DNA of 64,000 nucleotides, taken from the NCBI RefSeq assembly GCF_030372065.1, contig NZ_JAUDEA010000001.1, forward strand, positions 1 through 64,000. Reading direction: 5' to 3'. The stretch is from Thermophilibacter provencensis (GTDB taxonomy: Bacteria; Actinomycetota; Coriobacteriia; Coriobacteriales; Atopobiaceae). Made by a program: the position numbers and the translations under genes. The notes under the pieces were generated by a model that had not been told where the DNA came from, ran no database searches, and worked only from the letters and a program-made list of their open reading frames with translations. Below, piece by piece: positions 17,318 to 24,810 of the stretch (the stretch's first letter is position 1; every line of letters begins with the position of its first letter).

Positions 17318-18499
17318 GAGCGGCAGCTCGACGGTGAAGGTGGTCCGGCCGTTCTCGCTCGCGGCGGAGATGGAGCCGCCGTGCAGCTCCACGATCTCGC
17401 GGGCGATGGCAAGGCCGAGGCCGGCGCCGCCGGTGGCGCTCCCGCGGGACTCGTCCAGCCGGAAGAACCGGTCGAAGATCGCGCGGAGCTTGTGCGAGGG
17501 GATGGTCGCGCCCGTGTCGGACACGGTGACGACGACGCTCCCCTCCCCGGCCACGGCCCCGACCTCCACGGGCGTCCCCTCGTCGCTGTAGGCGATCGCG
17601 TTGCGCAGCAGGTTGCCGAAGACGCGCGCGAGGCGGGCGGCATCGGCAGTGACCATGAGCGGCTCGCCGGGCTCCTCGACGGTCCGCACGCTCCCCTCCA
17701 CCGTCACGCGCGCCACGTTGCCGTGGGCGGCAAGCGCCGGGTAGAACTCGTCGGCGAGCTGGACGAGAAGACCCGCGAGGTCCACCGGGGCAAGCTCGAG
17801 CTCTATGTGCGTGAGGCTGTAGCGCGTGATGTCGAAGAACTCGTTGACCAGACGCTCGAGCCGGCACGCCTTGTCGAGCGCGACGCCCGTGTAGCGGGCG
17901 CGCTGCGCATCGGGCATGTCGGGCACCTCGTCGAGCAGCGAGAGGTATCCGATCACCGAGGTGAGCGGCGTCTTGAGGTCGTGCGCGAGGTAGGTCACGA
18001 GGTCGCTTCTGCGGGCGGACTCGTCTGCGAGCTGGCGCTCCTTCTCGGCCGCCGCGCGCTTGGCATCCGACGCCACGAGCGCGAGCTCCTCCCAGCCGGC
18101 CGGAAACGCCTCGTGGACCTCCAGGTCATGGTCAAGAAAGACGCGCAACAGCTCGGCGGCGCGGGCGCGCTCCTCGCGACGGGCGCGGCGGGCCGACAGG
18201 ACGGCAGCGGCCGCACACCCCACGGCGAGAAGAACGATGCCGCAGATGCCCAGCTGCAGGAAGAAGTACTTGATGCCGGAGACGTCCAGCACCATCTCCG
18301 GCCAGATGCCAAATTCGTTCAGGTTGTTGGTGTTCAGAATCTGCGGGGCCAGCCAGTCCATGAACGAGCCGTTCCAAGCCTTGTCCACAAAGCCGAAGAC
18401 CGTGTAGAACGCCGCGGACGCAACCAGGATGGCGCCCGCCACCATCGCGACGGTCAGGACGATTGACCGGGCCCCGCCGCTCTTCTCGCTAGCGCTCAA
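17309..18499 (-). CDS. Sensor histidine kinase (VanS/ResE-like)
   Basis: About 396 aa if translated from the TTG at 18499, which overlaps the regulator stop by 11 bp and follows GGGGTACAAGA; an ATG further in (near 18445) is possible. Two membrane segments (about 12-35 and 75-98) flank a short extracytoplasmic loop. The HisKA H-box is YLAHDLKTPLTSVIGYLSLL. The ATPase has an N-box NLLRNAIAY, a G1-type segment with VSDTGATIP, FDRFFRLDES and the G2 box GGAGLGLAIAREIVELHGG. It pairs with the OmpR-type regulator just upstream in the same operon. VanS-like architecture does not by itself imply glycopeptide resistance, and no van ligases are nearby. Confidence 0.9.
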   Translation of the reverse strand: MSASEKSGGARSIVLTVAMVAGAILVASAAFYTVFGFVDKAWNGSFMDWLAPQILNTNNLNEFGIWPEMVLDVSGIKYFFLQLGICGIVLLAVGCAAAAVLSARRARREERARAAELLRVFLDHDLEVHEAFPAGWEELALVASDAKRAAAEKERQLADESARRSDLVTYLAHDLKTPLTSVIGYLSLLDEVPDMPDAQRARYTGVALDKACRLERLVNEFFDITRYSLTHIELELAPVDLAGLLVQLADEFYPALAAHGNVARVTVEGSVRTVEEPGEPLMVTADAARLARVFGNLLRNAIAYSDEGTPVEVGAVAGEGSVVVTVSDTGATIPSHKLRAIFDRFFRLDESRGSATGGAGLGLAIAREIVELHGGSISAASENGRTTFTVELPLSH

Positions 18500-19202
18500 T
18501 CTTGTACCCCAATCCCCAGACGGTCTTGATGTAGCGAGGGTCCTCGAAGGAGTCCCCCATCTTCTCGCGCAGGTGCCGCACGTGCACCGTGATGGAACCC
18601 GAGCCCCGCTCGTAGTACTCGTCGCCAAAGATGCGCTGGTAGAGGTCGCGCGCGGAGACGACCGCTCCGTCTGCCTCGAGCAGGATCCGCAGGAGGGAGA
18701 ACTCCGTCGGCGTGAGCGCGAGCGGGCGCTCGTTCAGGGTCGCCTCATGGGCCGGAACGTCGAGCACAAGGCCGCGGCAGGCGATGACGCCGTCCTTCTC
18801 GCCATGCGCCCCGCCCGCCGCGTTGTACGTGGTATAGCGCCTGAGCTGCGCCTTCACGCGCGCCACGAGCTCGAGGGGCAGGAAGGGCTTGGTCACGTAG
18901 TCGTCCGCGCCCAGGGTGAGGCCGGCTATCTTGTCCGCCTGCTCGCCGCGGGCCGTGAGCATGATCACCGGGTAGCTGTGGCGCGCGCGAATGGCACGAC
19001 AGACCTCAAGGCCGCTCGCGCCGGGCAGCATGACGTCGAGAACGGCAAGGTCCACCTGCGGCGCATCGTCATCCGTCACGCGAGCGACCGCCGCCGCGCC
19101 GTCCGCGAGCGTCTCGACCTCGAAGCCCTCCGCCTCGAGGTAGACGCGCACGAGCTCGCAGATCTCCGGCTCGTCGTCCACCACCAACACGCGTGCGCCC
19201 AT
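18489..19202 (-). CDS. OmpR/VanR-family response regulator
   Basis: 237 aa from ATG 19202, after GGGAGGGGCGC. The receiver domain has ARVLVVDDEPEI (acidic pocket), phospho-Asp in LAVLDVMLPGASG, Thr in VIMLTARG and Lys in DYVTKPFLPLELVAR. The C-terminal winged helix holds LALTPTEFSLLRILLEADG and TVHVRHLREKMGD...YIKTVWGLGYKIE. It is translationally coupled to the kinase gene. A short intergenic stretch of 86 bp separates it from the RelE-type toxin gene, and it holds one copy of the GAGAAGGAC motif at 19238. Confidence 0.95.
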   Translation of the reverse strand: MGARVLVVDDEPEICELVRVYLEAEGFEVETLADGAAAVARVTDDDAPQVDLAVLDVMLPGASGLEVCRAIRARHSYPVIMLTARGEQADKIAGLTLGADDYVTKPFLPLELVARVKAQLRRYTTYNAAGGAHGEKDGVIACRGLVLDVPAHEATLNERPLALTPTEFSLLRILLEADGAVVSARDLYQRIFGDEYYERGSGSITVHVRHLREKMGDSFEDPRYIKTVWGLGYKIER

Positions 19203-19288
19203 GCGCCCCTCCCCTCGTATCGGCCACAAGGATACGCGAGAAGGACGCGGCAGTTCCTAACGTTTGCTTAAGGGCGCGAGACGGGCAA

Positions 19289-19594
19289 TCAGACGTAGCG
19301 CGCGTAATCCTGCAGCGAGTGGAATATGTGGGCGATCACGATCCTGTTATCGCGGTATGCGTACAGGACGACGTAGCGCATGACGGGCATCACGCGATAG
19401 CCGCGGGCGGCAACCTCCGGCATCTGGCTGAGCGGATGCATCTCCGGATGCTCGCAGGCGAGAAGGACCTTGGACTCGAACTCCTCGACAAAGCGCAGGG
19501 CGGCCTTCTTGCTGTCGAGCTCGATTGGCAGGTAGCGCACGATCTCCTCGAAGTCCACCTGGGCACGAGGAAGAAGGACGTAGTCACAGGCCAT
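19289..19594 (-). CDS. RelE/ParE-type toxin
   Basis: 101 aa beginning MACDYVLLPRAQVDFEEIVRYL, the usual alpha-helical start of the RelE/ParE superfamily, and ending with the beta-strand block YRVMPVMRYVVLYAYRDNRIVIAHIFHSLQDY. The family either cleaves mRNA on the ribosome or inhibits gyrase; the sequence does not settle which. It overlaps the antitoxin gene by 11 bp, so the two are translated together. Confidence 0.88.
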   Translation of the reverse strand: MACDYVLLPRAQVDFEEIVRYLPIELDSKKAALRFVEEFESKVLLACEHPEMHPLSQMPEVAARGYRVMPVMRYVVLYAYRDNRIVIAHIFHSLQDYARYV

Positions 19595-19853
19595 ACCTCT
19601 CCCTCACGCTCGAGACGAACGCAGGGCCGTCGGCGAAATCGCCCTCTTCGTACGACCTGTCCGCGTCTGCGAGCACGCGCAGGAGGCGTGCCTTGGCAAC
19701 CTCCTCCCGCATGAGGTCATAGTCCTCGGCGCGCATGACCACGAACTCGCTGTAGCCGTTCTTCGTGACGGTGATTGGCTCGGAAGACTCCCTCACGAGC
19801 TTGGCAAACGCCGCCGTGTCCTTCATGTCGCGAACGGGAACGCAGATTGCCAT
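19584..19853 (-). CDS. Phd/YefM-family antitoxin
   Basis: 89 aa. The N-terminus IPVRDMKDTAAF-like segment followed by ITVTKNGYSEFVVMRAEDYDLM is the Phd/YefM DNA-binding fold. The C-terminal tail (SYEEGDFADGPAFVSSVRERYGL) should wrap the toxin. It stands first in the operon with the RelE/ParE toxin. An inverted repeat in its promoter (19884-19903) is the likely autoregulatory operator. Confidence 0.88.
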   Translation of the reverse strand: MAICVPVRDMKDTAAFAKLVRESSEPITVTKNGYSEFVVMRAEDYDLMREEVAKARLLRVLADADRSYEEGDFADGPAFVSSVRERYGL

Positions 19854-19883
19854 ATCAGACGCCTCTTCTCATGCGCGTATGAC

Positions 19884-19903
19884 CGTGGCCTAATAATACC
19901 ACG
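19884..19903 (-). promoter_or_regulatory. Probable operator and -10 of the Phd/RelE operon
   Basis: CGTGG and CCACG flank TATTATTAGG on the coding (minus) strand, placing a TATTAT -10 hexamer inside a 20-bp inverted repeat. This is the usual arrangement for autorepression by a Phd-type antitoxin. It is about 30 bp upstream of the start codon. Confidence 0.5.
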
Positions 19904-19966
19904 TCAGCATAGACAAACCAGACGGAGCCAGGAGCAAATCCTTCTCAACGAAGTAAACGATGTGGA

Positions 19967-20311
19967 CTACAGTGCAGCGGCAATCTTGGAGAAGGGCTTT
20001 ATCTTCCTGAGCTCGGGCTCGAGCTTGCGTCGGGCCACCTCGATGTCGTACGCCGCCTGCGCACGCAGCCAATACCCGTCAGACAGGCCAAAGAAGCGAC
20101 AGAGCCTCAGGTCAGTATCGGCAGTTACGGAACGGCGCCCCAACACGATCTGTCCGATGCGCTGTGCGGGTATACCCGTCTCCTTGGCAAGACGGTACTG
20201 CGAGATGCCCATGGGCACGAGGAACTCGTCGCGCAGCAGCTCGCCCGGAGTAATTGGAGAAGCCATCTCTCCCTCGTGAACAGGCTCAGTGATAGTCGAC
20301 GATTTCGACAT
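19967..20311 (-). CDS. higA: HigA-family antitoxin (XRE helix-turn-helix)
   Basis: 114 aa from the ATG at 20311, which has GGGAGG eight bases upstream; a GTG three codons earlier is too close to the SD. The sequence SPITPGELLRDEFLVPMGISQYRLAKETGIPAQRIGQIVLGRRSVTADTDLRL is the classic HigA/VapI helix-turn-helix. It overlaps the toxin gene by 26 bp. As usual for higBA the toxin gene comes first, and HigA is expected to repress the shared promoter. Confidence 0.92.
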   Translation of the reverse strand: MSKSSTITEPVHEGEMASPITPGELLRDEFLVPMGISQYRLAKETGIPAQRIGQIVLGRRSVTADTDLRLCRFFGLSDGYWLRAQAAYDIEVARRKLEPELRKIKPFSKIAAAL

Positions 20312-20564
20312 CCTCGGCACCTCCCTCGACCCACCGAAAACAGACTCGGAACTGGTCGTTGATGCGGATGCTGAATTGCCCAGCTCTATCTCCGCTCAGT
20401 GCCTCGAGACGATTTCCCGGCGGTATTCTGAGGTCAGACAGCTCGTTTGCGATTTGCAGCTGACGAATCTTTCTCAGTGCAACACGCTCGAACGCCACAA
20501 ACCGTGCAACGCGAAATCCCGACGAGAGCCGCTCGGTATCCTTGTCTGCAAATGACCTAATCAT
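20286..20564 (-). CDS. higB: HigB-family toxin (RelE superfamily)
   Basis: 92 aa from the ATG at 20564 (SD AGGCGAT). Conserved HigB blocks are MIRSFADKDTERL, ALRKIRQLQIANELSDLRIPPGNRLEALSGDRAGQFSIRINDQFRVCFRW and the C-terminal VEIVDYH. HigB toxins are ribosome-dependent mRNA endonucleases. The gene is divergent from alkD and their starts are 100 bp apart, so the SOS-like palindrome at 20637 may affect both directions. Confidence 0.92.
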   Translation of the reverse strand: MIRSFADKDTERLSSGFRVARFVAFERVALRKIRQLQIANELSDLRIPPGNRLEALSGDRAGQFSIRINDQFRVCFRWVEGGAEDVEIVDYH

Positions 20565-20636
20565 AGTATCGCCTCGCGTTACTATTGTCAATGTCAATTT
20601 CGCCGCCACAGACCCTGTGGTAGGCTTATTATATAG

Positions 20637-20648
20637 GAACACGTGTTC
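20637..20648 (+). promoter_or_regulatory. SOS-box-like perfect palindrome in the alkD promoter
   Basis: GAACACGTGTTC is a perfect 12-bp palindrome. Extended as GGAACACGTGTTCG it matches nine of the ten fixed positions of CGAAC-N4-GTTCG. It follows directly on AT-rich TATTATATA, so a bound repressor would block the alkD promoter. LexA binding is inferred from the box and the DNA-repair function of the gene. Confidence 0.55.
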
Positions 20649-20664
20649 GTTTCAAAGGAGTCAC

Positions 20665-21387
20665 ATGAGGAGAGAGACATCGAAGGACGGCTCTGCTGAT
20701 TGCATCCGGCGTGAGCTCGAGGCGCTCGCCGACCCCGCGTACCGCGACTTCCAGGCCAAGCTCGTGCCGACCGTCGACCCCGCGCGCATCCTCGGCGTGC
20801 GCACGCCGGCGCTGCGCAGCTACGCCCGCAGGTTCGCACGCGAGCAGCCAGCTGAGGCGTGCGCCTTCCTCGCGGCGCTCCCGCATGAGACCTACGACGA
20901 GAACAACCTGCACGGCGAGCTCATCGGCAGAATGGCGAAGATGCCGACGGAGGCGTTCGAGCTGCTCGACGCCTTCCTCCCCTTCGTTGACAACTGGGCG
21001 ACCTGCGACCTGATCCGCGTCCCCGCCTTCAGGCGCGACCTGCCGGCGGTGCTCGAGCGCATACGCGACTGGATTGCCGCCGAGCCGGAGTACACGGTGC
21101 GCTTTGGGGTGGTCCAGCTCATGACGCTCTTCCTGGACGACGCCTTCGAGCCCGAGCACCTTGCGCTTATCGCTGGCATCGATCGCCCCGAGTACTACGT
21201 CAACATGGCGCGCGCCTGGTACTTCTCGTTCGCGCTCGTCAAGCAGCCCGCGGCGACGCTTCCCCTCTTTGAGCAGCGACCAATCGCCCTCGACGCTTGG
21301 ACACACAACAAGGCGCTTCAGAAGGCCCGCGAGAGCCGCCGCATCGCACCGGAGCAGAAGGCATACCTGCAATCGCTCAAGGTTTGA
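20665..21387 (+). CDS. DNA alkylation repair protein, AlkD family
   Basis: 240 aa from the ATG at 20665, after AAAGGAGTCAC. It is a HEAT-like repeat glycosylase of the AlkD type: ILGVRTPALRSYARRFARE, ETYDENNLHGELIGRM, FVDNWATCDLIR and YYVNMARAWYFSFALVKQ are characteristic. AlkD enzymes excise N3- and N7-alkylated purines. The W of DNWATCD and the following D are in the usual catalytic region. A longer frame upstream is rejected on SD grounds. The SOS-like box in the promoter fits damage induction. Confidence 0.93.
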   Translation: MRRETSKDGSADCIRRELEALADPAYRDFQAKLVPTVDPARILGVRTPALRSYARRFAREQPAEACAFLAALPHETYDENNLHGELIGRMAKMPTEAFELLDAFLPFVDNWATCDLIRVPAFRRDLPAVLERIRDWIAAEPEYTVRFGVVQLMTLFLDDAFEPEHLALIAGIDRPEYYVNMARAWYFSFALVKQPAATLPLFEQRPIALDAWTHNKALQKARESRRIAPEQKAYLQSLKV

Positions 21388-21446
21388 CGCACCAAGGTCA
21401 CGAGCTGAGGAATAGAATGGGCGAGAAGAACGTCGAGGGGAGATTC

Positions 21447-21947
21447 ATGAGAGCCCGAACTACCATCGCCGCCCTGCTCGCCGCGAGTGTTGCGCTGCCC
21501 CTCACGGGGTGCTTCGGGCTGCCCGGCCTCGATGACGTCGCCGGTCAGGCGGAGGACGTCGCCTCGCAGGCGCAGGAGCTTGCCGACACGCTCTCGAACG
21601 TCGATTGGGGCAAGGTCTGCCGCCTTGTGGTGAAGGACGCCCAGACTGACGAGGTCATTCGCGAGGTGACCGACCAGACGGAGATCGAGAAAGCCTTTGA
21701 GCCGTTCTCTGGGGAGAGCGGCATCGCCACGGAGCCGGACGCCGACGCAGAGTACGTCTTCGAGCTGTGGGAGCCGGAGACGCAGAAGCTCGGGCAAAGC
21801 GCCGACGACCTCAAGGAGTACAAGGGCCTCGAGGTCACCACCTACGAGGGCTCACCCGTTGTGGGGCTCGAGGTGAGCCCCATCGGCCTCAAGCTCTACC
21901 TCACGTCGCAGGCCGCCGCCAACGCGCTGCGTGCGCTCGCGGGGTAG
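21447..21947 (+). CDS. Small putative lipoprotein
   Basis: 166 aa from the ATG at 21447 (SD GAGGGGAGATTC); an alternative ATG at 21417 also has an SD, but 21447 gives a clean signal peptide MRARTTIAALLAASVALPLTGC with the lipobox Cys near residue 22. The mature protein starts with a short amphipathic stretch (DDVAGQAEDVASQAQELADTL) and then one small alpha/beta domain. No known family was recognised. It follows alkD by 60 bp in the same direction. Confidence 0.65.
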   Translation: MRARTTIAALLAASVALPLTGCFGLPGLDDVAGQAEDVASQAQELADTLSNVDWGKVCRLVVKDAQTDEVIREVTDQTEIEKAFEPFSGESGIATEPDADAEYVFELWEPETQKLGQSADDLKEYKGLEVTTYEGSPVVGLEVSPIGLKLYLTSQAAANALRALAG

Positions 21948-21950
21948 AGG

Positions 21951-22334
21951 CTACGCGCCGGCAATCTCGCGCTGAACGCGCTTGGGCAGCTTGGAAAAGA
22001 CGAGGTCGTAGCTCATGTCGCAGAGGTCGAGCACGAGGTCCCCGGGAAGGCCGGCGTCAAGGTCGAGCGAGACCCACGTGCGTCCGTCGGAGTAGTAGCC
22101 GGGCAGCACGGCCTCCGGGTGCTCGGCGCTCAGCTCCAGGATGCAGTCGGGGTCGCACTTGAGCGAGAGCAGGTGGCGCCCCGCGTAGGGCGGCTTGGCG
22201 TCGGGAGAGGCGACGAACTCGCAGGCGAACTGCCTGCCGCCGACCCAGTAGACCATCCATCCCCACTTCTCGTGGAGGGCCTTGGTGGCGCCGGGGCGCG
22301 AGAGCAGGCGGGCGTCTATGCGCGAGAGGTCCAT
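21951..22334 (-). CDS. MmcQ/YjbR-family protein
   Basis: 127 aa from the ATG at 22334, after AAAGGAGGCGCGCC. Family signature: KWGWMVYWVGGRQFACEF, LLSLKCDPDC, HPEAVLPGYYSDGRTWVSLDL and a C-terminal helix DMSYDLVFSKLPKRVQ. MmcQ/YjbR proteins have a CyaY-like fold that binds DNA; their role is not defined. The stop lies 4 bp from the stop of the convergent lipoprotein gene. Confidence 0.9.
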   Translation of the reverse strand: MDLSRIDARLLSRPGATKALHEKWGWMVYWVGGRQFACEFVASPDAKPPYAGRHLLSLKCDPDCILELSAEHPEAVLPGYYSDGRTWVSLDLDAGLPGDLVLDLCDMSYDLVFSKLPKRVQREIAGA

Positions 22335-22368
22335 GGCGCGCCTCCTTTGGTCGGGCTCACGCTCCCGA

Positions 22369-22923
22369 TTATATCGGGCGTGCCGCCGACCCTGACGCAC
22401 CCATGGGATAATGAAGGCGGCCGGAGCGCGGGCGAAGGGCGCCCTCGTCACGCCCGCCGAGCGGGAGCACCATCACGGCCTCCCCGTCGTCGCCGGAGAC
22501 CTCCCGGAAGTCGAGCCGCTCGTAGAGGCGCGCGGCGGGGTTGGAGCGCTGCACCGAGAGCGACAGCGCGGGGTGGCCGAGCTCCGAGCACCGCTCGATG
22601 AGGGCGGAGAGCAGGGCGGTCCCCACCCCGCGGCCGCGATGGCCCGGCAGGACGGCGACGGCGAGCTCCGGCACGCCTTCCCCCGCGAAGCCGTAGCCGC
22701 GCATGAGGCGCGTCCAGGCGGCCCCCACGACCTCACCGCCCTCCTCGGCGCAGACGGCGACGTCGCCGGTTCGGCCGAAGCCCTCGACGTAGGCGCGCAG
22801 CGCCGGGTCCGCGGTCACGGAGCGCGGCGGGCGCGGCTCGCCCGGCTCGGTGTGGATCGCCTGGTACAGGAACTCGTCCAGCAGCCCGTACTCGCCGGGC
22901 AGCATCTCCCTGATTTTCGACAT
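22369..22923 (-). CDS. GNAT-family N-acetyltransferase
   Basis: 184 aa; ATG after GGAGGGACAGCT. The acetyl-CoA binding motif A is ELAVAVLPGHRGRGVGTALLSALIERC (about 86-112), followed by LSLSVQRSNPAARLYERLDFREVSGDDGEAVMV. The N-terminal LPGEYGLLDEFLYQAIH is common to one Gram-positive GNAT subgroup. The last 25 residues (RDEGALRPRSG...) extend past the usual domain end and may be a drifted tail. The substrate is unknown. Confidence 0.88.
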   Translation of the reverse strand: MSKIREMLPGEYGLLDEFLYQAIHTEPGEPRPPRSVTADPALRAYVEGFGRTGDVAVCAEEGGEVVGAAWTRLMRGYGFAGEGVPELAVAVLPGHRGRGVGTALLSALIERCSELGHPALSLSVQRSNPAARLYERLDFREVSGDDGEAVMVLPLGGRDEGALRPRSGRLHYPMGASGSAARPI

Positions 22924-23121
22924 AGCTGTCCCTCCATCCGATAGCTAAAGCATTGGGCGTCATCGGCTAGAGGTCTGTCGTCATGCGCGCCTCCTCGTGA
23001 GGGGACGATCGGGGTGATTCTACCCGCAGAGGGGCGCATGGATGCACGGAAACGTGAAGGCGCCCCGTGGGAGGCTCCCTCGGGACGCCCGGTGGCCTCG
23101 TCGGTTCCGGCGACGCCGCGC

Positions 23122-23949
23122 CTACCCGCGGCGGTACCTCCGCCCGATTGCCCAGAACGCGAGGAGCGAGATTGCGCCGCCCGAAACGGCAATCCAGCCG
23201 CGCGGCGAGGCGAGGCCGCCCGTCGCGGCGCCGAGGGCAATGGCTCCCACGACCCAGAGCGCCGGCAAGATGGCCGCCGTCCACATCGGGCGGGCGTAAC
23301 GGCCCAGCATCCGTGCCGCCACCAGCGCCGCGATAACGCCAACCGCCGCCGCGAGCCCGATGAACCCCCGCATATCGAGCATCAGGTCGCCCAGCACGAG
23401 CACGCCGATGCCCACGGCGAGCCCCACGAACACCTGGAGCACCAACCGCATGACGTTGGCAGAGGCGCTCTCCTGCGCCGCCTCCACGGGGTCGCCGGAT
23501 GCCGCGCCCAGAAGCTCAGCCGCGCTCTTGGCCTCCCGGCCCTCCCCGCCGCGCCGCGCGACAAGGGCGACCACGGCGGACGCCAGCACCAGCACCGCCA
23601 ACAGCAGGCGCAGCACCGGCTCCAGGTACGCGCGCCCCACCACCGCCGTGATGGCGAGCACGGCGATGACGGCGACCTCCACCGCCCCCAGCGCCATCGC
23701 GAAGGCCCTCGTCCGCTGCTCGTCCTTCTCGACCATCTCGCGCATCTCATCCACGTCCCCTCTCACCATCTCGTCGATCGTGGTGCCAAAGAGGTTCGCG
23801 AGGAGGAGCATGCTCTAGACGTCGGGCAGGGTCCTGCCCTGCTCCCAGCGCGAGATTGCCTGCCGCGTCACGTAGAGCCTGCGCGCCATCTCCTCCTGCG
23901 TGATGCCCGCCTCCTTGCGAATGGCAGCGATGACGTCTTTGATGGCCAT
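23122..23949 (-). pseudogene. XRE regulator with membrane domain, split by an in-frame amber codon
   Basis: From the ATG at 23949 (SD AAGGAGG) the frame encodes a helix-turn-helix (TQEEMARRLYVTRQAISRWEQGRTLPDV) and then meets TAG at 23815-23817. The same frame continues at once with SMLLLANLFGTTIDEMVRGDV, the normal continuation of such regulators, followed by about 200 residues with six or so membrane segments. The usual codon here would be GAG, one base from TAG. So either a recent nonsense mutation or a sequencing error has split one gene. Reinitiation at the ATG at 23811 could still give the membrane part. No frameshift is needed elsewhere. Confidence 0.75.
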
Positions 23950-24144
23950 GGAGTTCCTCCTTGCTCGGGTCTTTCGGTAAGGCCATTGTCACCGGGCGTT
24001 CGATGCCGCACAAGAAACGGCCTGTTGCGTGGCCACTCAACGCACAGCATAAGGATGCTGTTTGGAACGCACCGGAGCGAAAGTGCCCGGATGTATGTGC
24101 ACGATAAGTCCCCTTGCGCCCGAACCGCGCACTACGGAAGATGA

Positions 24145-24468
24145 CTACGAGAGACCCAATACGAGCGCGAGCTTTTCTGTCACCTCGTCCATCCGTTCTC
24201 TCTCCAAGACACCAATTCGCTTGCCCAACATACTGCGGCTGACGGAAGCAATTTTGTCCGTCATCACATAACTCGTTCGCTCGAGTCCATTATCTTTGGA
24301 CGGCTCGACTCGTACGCGCGTCGGTATATTGGAGCTCTCGAACGTTGTCATCAGGCAGAGCACAACGGAATCGAAACCACTTATCTTGTCGCTCTGCACA
24401 ATGACGACTGGACGCGCTTTGCTCGCGTAGAGGTCATCCCTCATCGTCCAAATCTCACCGCGCATCAC
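24145..24468 (-). CDS. PemK/MazF-family toxin
   Basis: 107 aa. MMRGEIWTMRDDLYASKARPVVIVQSDKISGFDSVVLCLMTT matches the PemK/MazF barrel (RGEIW start, RPVVIVQ strand). The C-terminal half has VMTDKIASVSRSMLGKRIGVLERERMDEV, the typical end. MazF-like toxins cut single-stranded RNA. It overlaps the preceding RelB/DinJ-type antitoxin by 14 bp. Pairing MazF with a DinJ-like rather than MazE-like antitoxin is less common. Confidence 0.9.
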   Translation of the reverse strand: MMRGEIWTMRDDLYASKARPVVIVQSDKISGFDSVVLCLMTTFESSNIPTRVRVEPSKDNGLERTSYVMTDKIASVSRSMLGKRIGVLERERMDEVTEKLALVLGLS

Positions 24469-24700
24469 TCATCATCCTCAAGGCGAGCCGATTGGAAAAC
24501 TCCGCTGCTTCCTGCTCAGAAGTGAAAGCCTCGACCTCGGGCTCTGCCAAGCGCACTTCAAACGGGAAACCACGATGTGCGTTAAACGCGGAAACGAAGA
24601 TGCGCATAGCATCCGCAGGCGTAGTACCCAATAGCCGCGTTATCTCGCGAAAACGCGCCGCCTCAGCATCTTCAACACGCGTAGCAAGTTGCGAACTCAT
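24455..24700 (-). CDS. RelB/DinJ-family antitoxin
   Basis: 81 aa from the ATG at 24700 (SD TTGGAGGCTGCT). It has the ribbon-helix-helix start TRVEDAEAARFREITRLLGTTPADAMRIFVSAFNAHRGFPFEVRL, a close fit to DinJ, then an acidic C-terminal region expected to bind the toxin. The longer frame to 24814 lacks an SD. It lies 110 bp downstream of the hypothetical gene ending at 24811 and may share its transcript. Confidence 0.85.
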   Translation of the reverse strand: MSSQLATRVEDAEAARFREITRLLGTTPADAMRIFVSAFNAHRGFPFEVRLAEPEVEAFTSEQEAAEFSNRLALRMMSDAR

Positions 24701-24810
24701 AGCAGCCTCCAACATTCTGTTGAGATTCGCTATGAATTGTACCCAGATTGTCATATCTATCATTCCAAACTCTGCGAACGCGCTCCACTTCGCCACTTGA
24801 GAACCTAGCT

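Noticed and set aside
17309-19202. Vancomycin resistance locus
   Set aside because: The two-component pair resembles VanRS, but no ligase, dehydrogenase or dipeptidase genes are adjacent.
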